From positions 620,001 to 684,000 of the forward strand of contig JAHRHY010000021.1 in the NCBI GenBank assembly GCA_019671135.1: 64,000 nt of DNA, read 5' to 3'. The stretch is from Linnemannia hyalina (lineage: Eukaryota > Mortierellomycota > Mortierellomycetes > Mortierellales > Mortierellaceae). The position numbers were made by a program, and so were the translations under genes. Below, in pieces: positions 36,577-46,851 of this stretch. The number at the start of each line of letters is the position of its first letter. Position 1 is the stretch's first letter. The notes below the pieces were generated by a model. That model saw only the letters and a list, made by a program, of their open reading frames with translations. It was not told the DNA's origin and searched no databases.

Positions 36577-36733
36577 GATTTTATTTCTCTAGAAAACAGC
36601 ACAATGGAGTCGTTTGGAAGTAAAGGTCTACGGACGAAACTCTCCAGTACGCCATCCCTTAGTCACAGTCCGGTTCTGTTAACACTGGCTCTGCGCAACA
36701 ATTGATGTCGCTCTTCACAACAGAGACGGAAGA
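36545..36733 (-). repeat. Mirror copy of the 5'-truncated poly(A) repeat
   Basis: Exact reverse complement of 35000-35188, including the 23-base homopolymer, so it arose through the arm duplication and not by an independent insertion. Confidence 0.7.
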
Positions 36734-37063
36734 ACATACAAAGGCTATCTATCTAGTTATCGCTCTCTACTAAAACACCTTCATCTGAATAATCAGGGGA
36801 CAGGCTGAGTACCTCCTTCCCGACGTTTTTTCAAGCGGACGACGCCACCTCCATCCATGCACAAATGTGCAACATGACAACCCAAAAAAAATGTTGTCAT
36901 ACGCCTCCTGGACAGTGGAGACTAGCGCAAAAAAGGGGGGGGGGGTGTCAACGATGCTTGCACACACCTCCATGACTTGGAGGCGGGACTTTGACACAAT
37001 GCCACCATTCGGCGATGCAGGTCCTTGTGCCAGAGACAGGTCCTAAGACCCATAGGCAATCTC

Positions 37064-37412
37064 TTTTTTTTTTTTTTTTCTTTTTCGTACACAATTTTAT
37101 TTCTCTAACAAACAGCATAGAGAAGTCATTTGGAAGTAAAAGGGAACTACAGACCAAACTCTTCAGTGCACCATCCACCAGTCGCAGCCCGGTCCAGAAC
37201 CTGGCTCTGCGCAACAATTGTTACTGCTCTTTACAGCTTAAATGGAAGAAAATAAAACTAGATATGAATGAAGGGGATTCTTCCCATTCCCTCCATCATT
37301 GACAACCTCTTCCTTCCTAACAAACTCTCCAACAACCGCTCGTCAGCGTCGCGTGGGTCCTTGGTCGCTCCAGGGTACCTTACTTCACAATGTGTGGCTA
37401 GCGAAGCGCCAC
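37064..37412 (-). repeat. Mirror copy of the tRNA-associated repeat
   Basis: Exact reverse complement of 34321-34669. It keeps the same relation to its tRNA-Ser (138 bp upstream and pointing away). Confidence 0.75.
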
Positions 37413-37550
37413 ACGGGCAGAAACCATTTTTTTTTTTTTTTTTTTTTGGTTTTTTTGGTTTTTTTTTTCCCCTTGCAAGTGGACATTGCGGCATTGAATG
37501 GAGCTTATGTACCAGGATGACTGAGACAAGCTAGTTTCATCAAGCAACAA

Positions 37551-37631
37551 GTCAATATGGCCGAGCGGTTAAGGCGTGTGACTAGAAATCACATGGGTTC
37601 TCCCGCGCAGGTTCAAATCCTGCTGTTGACG
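37551..37631 (+). tRNA. tRNA-Ser(AGA), right-arm copy
   Basis: Identical to the left-arm tRNA, on the opposite strand. It has an acceptor stem with one G-T pair, D-arm, anticodon AGA in the loop CTAGAAA, a long variable arm and a T-arm GGTTCAAATCC. A T-run (TTTTTTTTTTT) follows about 30 nt downstream; a nearer TTTT at about 37637 could end RNA polymerase III transcription. Confidence 0.96.
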
Positions 37632-38090
37632 CTATCTTTTGCCTCTCTCTACCTTGGTAGAGTTTTTTTTTTTGTTCAGACTCTTGGGAGGAGGAGGAGG
37701 GGAGAGCATCGTATCTTGTTACTATGAAGCACATTCACCTGGTGTTTCTTTTTTTCGTTCTTGTTGTCGTTCACACCTTTCGTCTTCTTTTTTTATTTCA
37801 AGAGAGCATGCTATGTTGCTTCGCCATGAAAACTGAGAACTGCTGGGTTGTGTTCAAGTTTCAGCCTTTTGTATCACAGTCGTGTTCACTACAAACACAT
37901 CCTTGCGTTGGTCCCTAGCATGTCCGTCGCGTTTTTTTTTTGTCATTCAACTCCATCTTTTCATTTCACAATGAAGCAGTTAGGCATAGACTCTTGTAAA
38001 CAAAATCCACGCCAAAGACCAAACTACGCGTGTGTTCGACACGCGTTCATATTTCTTTCGTTTCTGTTTCATACCCTTTTCCTTGCCACC

Positions 38091-38136
<46 letters not shown>

Positions 38137-38644
38137 CCTCTTTCTCTTCCTCTTTCTCTTTCTCTTTCTCTTTCTCTCTCTCACTTTTCAATTCTTCAAA
38201 TGCCGTTGTTACAATGGTCGACATTTTCTAGGATCTCGTAATGATCTTGGCCTCTATTTATTATTTATTCCGCCGCCCCTTGAAGAAGAGGGGTTTGTGC
38301 TCATGCGCATTTGTCCATGTGGTTCCTTTTTTTCAATCTGAGCAATCGAGAGAGCAAGAGGTGCCAAGAAAAAAAAAATGATGGCGTGGTTGATTGTCTT
38401 GTCCAATTGAAGGGCAGAACTTTTTCATCTTTTTGAATACGTTTACTACCTGCCTTCATTCCTTAGGCTATTACTTCAGCATAGTGAAAGAGTGAGAAGC
38501 AGGGTGGAAAGGTAGGGACGAGAAAGGCAAAAGGAAGGAAAGGGATTGAAGGTTGTCAAGGGGTGCATCATTTTCAGATCTGATACAGGAATGTGCCGTT
38601 TGTGTGAATGGGAAGATGGAGGAGGGCCAGGGGGATATGGGAAA

Positions 38645-38657
38645 GAGAGGAGAGAGA

Positions 38658-38695
<38 letters not shown>

Positions 38696-39610
38696 AAAGT
38701 AAAAGTGGGATGTCAACTCAGAATTCCCCTTTCTGGAGATGTATCTGCAATGACTATTAATGGTGGTGGTGCACTGAGCTGAGTTTAGGTCTGAGCCTAA
38801 AGTAAAAAAAAGAAGACTCTCGTATCTTGATCTGATTCCCTGCAATGCTTGTTTTCAACTGCTGTGGTCAGAATTCCCATATACAAACATGAGGACGGGT
38901 CTGCGCAATTGAATTTCTCCTTGCATTGCAGAGGAACGAAGGGGGCGCACGAGGGAACGAGGACTGCGGTCTCTTCCTTGGTAGGATTTATCCAGTCTCT
39001 CGCTCACGACTTGCTTTGTTTTTTTCTTTGTCTCCATGTTCCTGTCCTTTGACCCTGCTTGGCGGGACGATTGTAAGCTGAATGATGATGAATGAGCCAC
39101 CATCAGGAGAGGAAACGAAAGCCACCACCTATGTCTGACAAATTGATACCCATTGTCCCAGAGGTGTCGAGTCAGAGTTGTTATGGTTCACCCGCTTATT
39201 ATTATTTTCCTTGAATGTAATGATGAGATATGAGAGGGTAGCAAAGCAAAGAGATAACATGTAAACAACAGTGAGGTGCATGGAAAAAGTAGGGTATGTG
39301 AGTGCTGTTGACAATTGAGAAACAGGACAGCGCAGCTTTTGTTTTGAGAGGCGGTGTATGTGCGGGGGTATGTACGACGGAATAGGATTTTTCATTTTGT
39401 CCCCGCCGCGCTTACTCGTTTTAAGAGACAACTGAAAAAGGCGCTAAAACTAATAAATAGAGGGGTCTTGCCCCATATTTTTTTTCTTCTCATTCACACA
39501 CACACCTCACTTCTCTCTCCTCCACCCCATTTCCTTCCCTCTTTCCTCTATCATTCATCCAAAGTCACTAGCAAGACAAACAGCTAACCAAGTCAAAACT
39601 AAGACGAGCC
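38645..39610. other. Spacer with GA microsatellite, promoter side of the MFS gene
   Basis: Starts with an interrupted GA repeat (about 38648-38695). No ORF of protein-like composition is seen. Near the right end an A/T-rich AATAAATAG at about 39449 lies 160 bp before the transporter ATG and could be a TATA-like element; the leader that follows is CT- then CA-rich. That assignment is tentative. Confidence 0.4.
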
Positions 39611-41646
39611 ATGACGTCCCCTGCACGGTCACCAACGAACGAGTCCCGCTCGACCATTGTATCAGCCACCCAAGACCCTGTCGTTCTCGTCGACTCTGAA
39701 AAGACACCACCCGCTGATGCTGTCGCCACAACCCTTCCACAACCCCAAGACCTCGAAGCCGCTTCTCCTCCTTCTCCTCCACAAGGACCGTCGCAAGACT
39801 TTGGTCCCAAGACACCATTGACCCCACTCCGTCGCGCCCTGGTCTTCCTCGGCATCACTGTAACGTTGTTCCTCGCAGCCCTCGACCAGACCATTGTCAC
39901 CACCACTCTACCCTCGATCGCCAAGGACTTTGACAACTTTTCAGACATCTCCTGGGTCGGCACTGCGTATCTCCTCACCACAACCGCTGTCCAGCCCCTC
40001 TACGGTGTTGCTGCCGATCTTGCTGGACGCAAACGAGCTATGTGTGTTTCTTTTGAATAGGTTTAACCGGCTGCTTCGTTTTAGATTGTCGCTTAAACCC
40101 CCTTGGACAAGGCTAACCTTGAAATGTTTATTTTTTTTTGATATCCCGATGGATAATTAGGATGTTCGCATGCGTTGTCTTCCTTTTGGGTTCCGCTCTT
40201 TGTGGGGCTGCCCAGTCCATGATCATGCTCATCGTAAGAACATCGTTCCTCCTTTTTTTTTTTTTTCCTTCTTTTCTTCCCCGCCTCCTCATTCTTCCAT
40301 TCCTTCCCTAATACTTCCATCATCCCTTACTTTTAGCGTCCTTTTCTCTCATGTTCGGATGAATATATCCGTTTGACTCATGCACGGTTGTTTTAACCCC
40401 ATTTCCCATTCATCCATTCACACACATTTAGATCGGTCGCGCAGTGCAGGGTCTTGGAGGAAGTGGAATCATTGCCCTGAGCATGATCCTGGTCGCAGAC
40501 ATTGTCCCCCTCCGTGAACGAGGTACATACCAAGCCCTGATCGCACTCATCTTTGCAATCGCCGCTGTCCTAGGTCCCCTCCTCGGTGGTGCCTTCTCCG
40601 ATAAAGTCACCTGGCGTTGGGCCTTCTACATCAACCTCCCCGTCGGCGCCCTGGCCATGGCTCTCCTGATCTGCTTCATGCACATGAACCGGCGCAAGCA
40701 TGTCTCCCTTGCCACCAACCTCAAGTCACTCGACTACCCGGGCATTGTTCTCATGGTCATCTCGATCGTCATGATCCTTTTGGGACTCAACTGGGGGGCG
40801 GATGCCAAGTATGCGTGGGACTCGGCTGTTATCTTGACGCTCTTGATTGTTGGTGTTTTGGTCGGGGCTGCCTTCTTGGTCAACGAGTGGAAGTTTGCAA
40901 AGAGACCCATCATCCCGCTTCGTCTCTTTGGCACCTTCTCCCTTGCCATGACTTACCTCCAAGTCTTCATCCAAGGCTTTGTCTTTCTGGGTCTCCTCTT
41001 CTTCTTACCCCTGTACTTCCAGGCCGTCAATGGCGCCTCTGCGGTCCAATCGGGGATCGATCTCTTGCCCTATGTCATCATCGGTTCTGGATCTGCCGTC
41101 GTTGTCGGCCTGTTGATGAGTCGCTGGGGTACTTACAAGGAGTTTATCGTCATTGGATGGGCCTGCGGAACTGTCTCCGCAGGATTGTTGATCACCTTTG
41201 ACGAGTACACATCCAAGGGAAAAGTTGTCGGGATCCTCCTCCTCCAAGGTCTCAGCATGGGTATGACCGTCAATACCCTCCTCCTCGGAGTCCACGCCCA
41301 ACTCGTCAACAAGTCTGATATTGCCCTCAGCACCTCCCTCTGGACATTCCTTCGAACTTGTGGTGGCGTGTTTGGTATTGCTCTCGGAGGCACGTTTGTG
41401 CAGAGCAGCCTGAGTAGCGCGGGCGCAAGCGAGTATGCACAGAACATCAAGGGAATCGCCGAGTTACCCCCCCAGATCCGGGCCCCGATCCTGCATGCGT
41501 TTGTGGTAGGACTGCAGCATTTCTTTATTCTGATGACGGCCTTGTCGGGGTTGGGTTTGTTGGCGTCGTTTGCGATCAAGAAGGTCAAGATGGGTGCGAA
41601 GCAGGGATCTGAGAAACCTGCGCCTGCGCCCATTGCTGCCGAGTAA
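39611..41646 (+). CDS. MFS drug:H+ antiporter, DHA2-type (14 TM)
   Basis: Plasma-membrane or vacuolar proton-coupled exporter of the major facilitator superfamily, DHA2 branch, which exports drugs, siderophores or metabolites in fungi. Exons 39611-40041, 40161-40233 and 40432-41646; 572 residues. The first 75 residues are a Ser/Pro/Thr-rich cytosolic tail. Helix 1 has LDQTIVTTTLPSIAKDF, the typical DHA2 opening. Motif A is GVAADLAGRKRAM, motif B lies in IGRAVQGLGGSGIIALSMIL, and motif C includes AVLGPLLGGAF. WRWAFYINLPVGALA follows, as in most fungal 14-helix exporters. The short middle exon encodes helix 3 residues. The substrate cannot be predicted; no biosynthetic cluster lies next to it in this window. 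Confidence 0.94.
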
Positions 41647-42694
41647 AATAGAGGGCGACGAGTTTTTCATAGTATTTATTCACTTCATTTCACATAATGC
41701 ACATATCCCATCCCAAGTAAACTTTCAGACTGCATCAAAGCCACGCACCAAGGGTCAATCCACCCATTGACTACTTGACTCTCCTTTCCCTTCCTTGATG
41801 GACCCAAATGATGTTGTTGAACTTTTGACATTACTGATATCCAAAAAGCCAAAAAAAAAAGTAGGGATAGCCCCTCTACTTTTTTCATCCCTCACACACA
41901 AACTCTTTCTCTCCTTTGTCTCTCGCCTCTGACTCGAGACCCCAGACTGTACAATAAACATGATCAGCATTCATAGAAGAAATCATACCTCCCTCACTAT
42001 GCAACAACTTCCTCACAAAATCTGTTTTGTGCATTTTGGGCTCTGTCCTTCCATGTGTCTGTGCTTGCATGAAAAAAAAAGAGACCCTTGATAGGCGCCA
42101 TACACAAAACAAAGCAAGTAAAGGAATGCTCCAGGGCTTGACCTGTGTAAACGAGTGAGCGAGATCTGGGAGGAAGAGACGCCAATGGAGGTCTGCCACA
42201 ATCTGATCCGGAGTATGCCTGAACGAATGCAAGCTGCCACCAAGGGAAATGAAGGCAACACGCGATTTTGATATGTAAATTAAAAACCATGGCTACAAAA
42301 CAAAACTGTACAAATGACCCATGGTAGTAGGTCTTTCTAAAAAAAAAAACTGTACGAATGACACAACATTTATTTCAATTGCACAAGTATATATAGCAAC
42401 ATACAAGTCTACTTAGATCTATAAAGATAATGTCGTTCTTGAGTTAAAGGTCATAGAAGTCAGCGGTTCAAAATATTTGTACACCCAAACAGGTTTGTGG
42501 CCCACTATTACGGCAGTCGAACGTTCCTCCAGTCCATCGCACGTCAGTGGGAGCTGTTTTTCGGGACTTTAACATATCGAAGACCCGATCGTGCGATTGC
42601 CTAATGTCATAACAGCAGAAAGAAAAACGTTCTCAATTTCCAGTACTTTTTGTTTTCTTCTAGTCCCGATAGTTGCTGGGCATACCTTTGCTGA
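41647..42694. other. Spacer without supported gene
   Basis: Downstream of the MFS gene, A/T-rich and with only overlapping short ORFs that lack motifs (for example the set at 41885-42290). No RNA gene is evident. Confidence 0.5.
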
Positions 42695-43015
42695 GAGTAG
42701 AGGTCCAATGCTCAGAAGGAGCGCAAGCTGATGTGGTCCTGATATCAAGTGAAATGTTCCAAGCGACCAGATTCCATGCTGGGGCCATGTTTCCACAACA
42801 CGACAGACTTGTTAGAGTGGTGGTGTAAATGAGTCCTTCCAATCCTGACTCACACGCACACAGGACGAGAGGTCTTTGAGGCCAAGATTGCTGGCAATTA
42901 TGGAGCGAATCTCAGGTAGATCGAGGGGATGTGTCCGGAACATCGTTGTCAGAAAGATGAAGAGGGTGACAGGTTTGACGGGGATGATGAGGGCATGCCT
43001 TTGTACGCTGGTCAT
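42695..43015 (-). pseudogene. F-box protein N-terminal relic
   Basis: The minus-strand ORF from 43015 contains HPLDLPEIRSIIASNLGLKD followed by LSSCVRVSQDWKDSFTPPL, which is the usual F-box core of fungal F-box/LRR proteins (compare LDIPELRDRISRFVTPKDA in the next gene). It stops right after the box at 42812. Some sequence further on could be the continuation in another frame, but no leucine-rich body is left. F-box proteins are substrate adaptors of SCF ubiquitin ligases; this one is probably dead or a very short isoform. Confidence 0.6.
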
Positions 43016-43379
43016 ACATTAGCGACCTCTATCTTCTGGAGTGGGTGCTCTGGGACAACCCGTAGATAGTTGGAAGTGGGTTAAGTGGGCGGGAGCGGAC
43101 ATCTAAAAGAGGAGTCGGTGAAGGTCTTGACCTGCTGTGTTGAAAGCGATAGCTGACCTCGGTGCTTTGAATGGGAGTACACTTCGCCTCCCCTACTTCT
43201 CATCCCTTCTTTCCCTTCTAGCCTATAAGTCATTTTGGTCAATTGCTTGTCTGATGGGGCATTGACCTTTTGCAATCGCAGCATGTGCATGCCAAAATAA
43301 TACTACAGCTGACTTTGCTCAACGAGTGAAGGGGAAACTTGGCCATGTCGCCAAACTCATTCCTTCCTTTCAACAAACC

Positions 43380-44920
43380 ATGACAACAACGATGACAACA
43401 CCCTCGGCAACAAGACCGAGACCACGCAGCCCCTTGGACATCCCAGAACTCAGGGACAGGATCAGTCGCTTTGTCACACCCAAGGATGCCATCGCCTGCG
43501 CACGCGTCTCCAAGGCCTGGGCACAGGACTACCTCCCCCTTATCTGGTACTCAATCGACTGCAACAAGTTTTCCCAGAGCAACACCGGCTCTGGATTCGA
43601 TATCGTCGTTGCGAAACACGCCCGCCATATCCGGGTCGCCAATAATGTCAACTACACGTCCCAGATGGCTATCTTGGTGAAGGGGGGCATTATGCAGTTG
43701 CGGGAGTTGTCGATTACGATGACGAGTTCGGCGTTTCATTATGCCACGGCGCTGGACTTTGTGGCCAGGAACAGTGCTACACTAGAAAAGCTGAAACTCA
43801 AACCGGTGACGACCTATGCGGCGAAGTACGAGTCACCGCTTTATTGTGTCCATGCGTTCATGCTGGTTCATTCTGGACTTTCGAACAAGATTGCGTCCAG
43901 GCTACGGGATCTCGACGTGTCGGGACTGTGGCTGATGCGCGAGGGGCTGTCGACGATTCTTCAAGGATGCCCGAATCTATCGCACCTGAACCTATCTGGC
44001 ACGGATATCATCGGTCGGGCGTCAGTCAATTTCCAACACGAGGGACTCTCCTTCCTTACCTGCGTATCATCACCGCCCTCCGCCCGGACCCGACAGATTC
44101 CCAAGTACAACCTTCTCCAGGCCTCCTGATGCACTTTCCAAATCTCAAGACCTGGTCAACATCAGGATCCGAGTCCGAGCTGCGGTTCGTCCTTCCCTCT
44201 GGGCTGTTGAAGGCAGAAGTGAAGCAGCATTGCCCATTACTGTCTGATGTCCTATTGAGAGACAGCCCTGAGTCGATGTGGGTGACGCTGTTCACGGACG
44301 TGTTCTCGAACCTCAAGGAGATCTCATTCGACTACAAGTCCATGTCTGTCCAGGTCCTGACGACTATTCTCTTACACCAGGACACTGTCGAGTCGATCCA
44401 GGCGAATCCAGGAAAGGAGTTTGATTTCGAGAGAGATGTGTTTCATCCTGGCCCTGTGACGGATCATTTCCAGACCTCGGGTCGACAAGTCCAACTCCTC
44501 CCTCGGAGCTGTACACGGTTGACAGAGCTCAACCTACACCCGCACGTGATGGATATTGATATCGTAGGAAACAAAGCGTGGAACTGTAAGGACTTGCGGA
44601 CACTCAGGACGAGAATCAAGGGTCTGGATACCAAGGAGCGCATCATGCGTGCGATCGATCTCTGGAGGGCTGGGTGGAGGAAACGTGTCCTGGCGAGACG
44701 CCGACAGTCCAACGATGGCATGGAGGATCCGATTCGTTTTATAACTCGGACGTTAGCGGAGATAAAGGCGATGCAGGCGGGGACGTTCCTGCCTAGTGCT
44801 GGTGGTGTCGTGCTGTTGGACATTGACCATTCGATCGAAGCACGCGTCGCCCGCCATCTGTTGCAGTTTGAGAAGCTGGAGAACGTTTGGCTCGGCTACA
44901 AGACCTGGCATCCTTACTAG
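43380..44920 (+). pseudogene. F-box/leucine-rich-repeat protein gene with a frameshift
   Basis: The F-box at residues 20-60 reads LDIPELRDRISRFVTPKDA and ACARVSKAWAQDYLPLIW. It is followed by leucine-rich segments (LRELSITM, LEKLKLKP, LRDLDVSGLWL, LSHLNLSGTDI). The first frame runs to 44129, but after FQHEG at about 44040-44045 protein-like reading jumps one frame and continues with TLLPYLRIITALRPDP, then LTELNLHPHVMDIDIVGNK and LENVWLGYKTWHPY to the stop at 44920. One base missing in a G run explains it, and no intron fits. Intact, it would be about 513 residues, a normal F-box/LRR SCF adaptor. It could be a young pseudogene or a base-call error. Confidence 0.8.
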
Positions 44921-45599
44921 ATAATTGTAGATGTTATTACTTGGACTTGCTAATGGTAGCTAAATTGTCTACAATGGCCTCGCCTCCTTCGAAGTGACAC
45001 GTTGGTGGACATTTGACAAAGGAGTAATGGATAGATCTGATGTCATAGAGTTGCTCGGCCGGCACGACCAAGTCATTTTGAAGAGTCGACAAAGAGAAGG
45101 AAGCGGTATGTTCATTGACCGAAGTCGGGGGGTACCGGCACGTGGGAAAAGAAAACTCGATCGAGATGAGACCCTTAGGTGTGTTGTGTTGCCCCCCTCT
45201 TTCTCCACCTTATTTTTTTCTCGCGTTCCACTCCTAGCCGCATGGGTGAGTAAATTGTCCAATTGTCTTGATAACTTTGATCGGCAGCGTTATTTCCGCC
45301 AGCGAGTAAGAAAACCAATCGCTCCATCAGCATTACTTATCACCAATCTAGCAGCTGTGGGGACGACATCTCGTCGTTTTCTTTTTTGTCTCCGCGTGTT
45401 CTTCAGGGTCCACGAAGGTTCTTCCTTCTTGTCAAAAGTCACACTTTTTCGGTTCATCCGACTCGAGACCCAACTGGCGCTCCAACAGCAGTAACTTTTC
45501 TCCACTCTCTTTAGTTTACTTAGTCAGCCTGGATCCATTACCAAGGTCGCATGTTGGTTCTGTACAATATAGAAGACAAAATAGTTGTAATTATCAACT
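44921..45599. other. Spacer without supported gene
   Basis: Short ORFs on both strands (44969-45505) overlap each other and have no motif. No structured RNA is seen. Confidence 0.45.
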
Positions 45600-45800
45600 A
45601 TGTATTTACAACTTGGCATGAGCGTTCATCAAGAGGTGCCCAGATACCTCAAGGTATATATCCTCCTTGATCATGTCATGGAGGACACCAGACTTGGCCT
45701 TGGAGGCGATCTTGAGGGTGACCTACTTGCCGAGCTCGACGGTGCCATCGACGCTCCCAGAAATGGTATCGACGTGAAAGGGGAGAAAATACTTCTGTGC
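45600..45800 (-). pseudogene. Possible coding relic of unknown family
   Basis: On the minus strand, protein-like sequence QKYFLPFHVDTISGSVDGTV and ELGK is followed by a stop, then VTLKIASKAKSGVLHDMIKE and DIYLEVSGHLLMNAHAKL. The regular alternation of hydrophobic and polar residues and the G+C-rich third positions look coding, but no start, splice signals or neighbours support a gene. The plus-strand ORF at 45600-45803 is its antisense. Family not recognised. Confidence 0.3.
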
Positions 45801-46114
45801 TAACAACAATCTATCTCCAAGGGTTTGAAACGAGATGGATCGATAGGTGAGGGATTACGCGACCATATCTATATATGACAAAGAACATAAAAATAAATCA
45901 CAGAGGCGCGAAAAAAAAAAAATGACGATGCAAAGGGGGAGGGCAACCCGTCCGGGTCCCGACGTCTAGACATCGATCAAGGTGCTCAATCTTTTCTCTT
46001 TGTTGTTATATCTTCCTTTTTCTTCGGTGTACCTAGCAATACCATATAGCCACATTCCGAATCCCAACAGGCGCTTACAACCCCATTTTTTTTTGTCGCA
46101 CTTCGCCATTTTTT

Positions 46115-46210
46115 TTTGTTTTTCTTGTTTTTCTTGTTTTTCTTGTTTTTCTTGTTTTTCTTGTTTTTCTTGTTTTTCTTGTTTTTCTTGTTTTTCTTGT
46201 TTTTCTTTTT
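46115..46210. repeat. 9-bp minisatellite (TTTTTCTTG)n
   Basis: About ten nearly perfect tandem copies of TTTTTCTTG, preceded by other T-runs. It lies 70-165 bp before the ATG of the secreted cysteine-rich peptide, so it is in the promoter or 5' leader of that gene. Confidence 0.92.
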
Positions 46211-46278
46211 CTTTTCGTAGTCCAACCTCCAACGCCCACCAACGATATCTCGCACTAAAACATACACAACCCACAACC

Positions 46279-46677
46279 ATGAGAACCACCTCACTTGTAC
46301 TCTTCATCACCGCCTTGCTCATCCCCATCATCACCACCATACTCGCCTCCTCTCCCTCATCCATCAAAGACACCTCCACTATGGACCAAAGCACACCAGC
46401 ACCCAACTCAATCGCACCCCAAAGCCAAAGCCATAGCCAAAGCCGCCACCGCCGTCACCTTCCCCAGCACGAATCCCTCCCGATGCTCCGTCGAGGTTCC
46501 TCTCCTCCACAGACTTGCCCAAAAGGCATGGGATTATGTGCCGACAAGAAACATTGTTGCACCATTGGCAACGTATGCTGTGCTGCCGGGAACTGTTGCC
46601 CATCCAACTATTACTGCGTCGCCCGTCCCAATGAGCCTCATGGATGCTGTCCCAACGGATCCATTTGTCATGGCTAA
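46279..46677 (+). CDS. Secreted cysteine-rich, granulin-like small protein
   Basis: Single exon, 132 residues; I chose the ATG followed by a clear signal peptide (MRTTSLVLFITALLIPIITT, about residues 1-23) over the longer open frame. Residues 24-75 are Ser/Gln/Pro-rich with a basic RHRRHLP, a possible Kex2-type processing region. The last 55 residues hold 12 cysteines, with four CC pairs, in a spacing close to the granulin module: C-x6-C-x5-CC-x5-CC-x4-CC-x5-C-x9-CC-x5-C. It is probably exported and disulfide-bonded. Role unknown; small secreted cysteine-rich proteins of fungi can act at the cell surface or on other organisms, but nothing here shows that. Confidence 0.8.
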   Translation: MRTTSLVLFITALLIPIITTILASSPSSIKDTSTMDQSTPAPNSIAPQSQSHSQSRHRRHLPQHESLPMLRRGSSPPQTCPKGMGLCADKKHCCTIGNVCCAAGNCCPSNYYCVARPNEPHGCCPNGSICHG

Positions 46678-46851
46678 TGAGAGGATAAAAGAACGAGTAG
46701 CGAGACGAAAGAGAGGGAGAGGCGATACTATAACACCTCCCTCCCACCTTCCCAGCTGAAATAAAAACATTTGACCACGCCGTTCGATTTGTTTGGGTGC
46801 AAGTGTTCTGTTGCCTTGGGAGGACTACGAGTTTTATTTGGTTGCAAGGGT

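Larger units (their letters stand above)
35927..38644. repeat. Right arm of the large inverted repeat
   Basis: Mirror of 33090-35806. The first 2.44 kb (35927 to about 38367) appear identical to the left arm. The outer 250 bp carry scattered differences, for example A at about 38419 (in gggcagaact) where the left arm implies G. At about 38650-38695 a GA repeat lies just outside the homologous part and is much longer than the CT patch at the matching left edge. Confidence 0.93.

Noticed and set aside
33090..38644. Reading the inverted repeat as a DNA transposon with long terminal inverted repeats (Foldback type)
   Set aside because: The centre is only 120 bp and has no transposase; the arms hold a tRNA and ordinary spacer, and no target-site duplication is visible at the edges, where homology fades gradually.
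42305..42520. tRNA-like T-arm (ggttcaaaat) near 42465
   Set aside because: No acceptor or anticodon stem can be paired around it.
45982..46278. N-terminal extension of the secreted cysteine-rich protein (231-codon frame)
   Set aside because: The extra residues are translations of the T-rich minisatellite (repeated FSCFSC); the ATG at 46279 starts a proper signal peptide in a CA-rich leader context.
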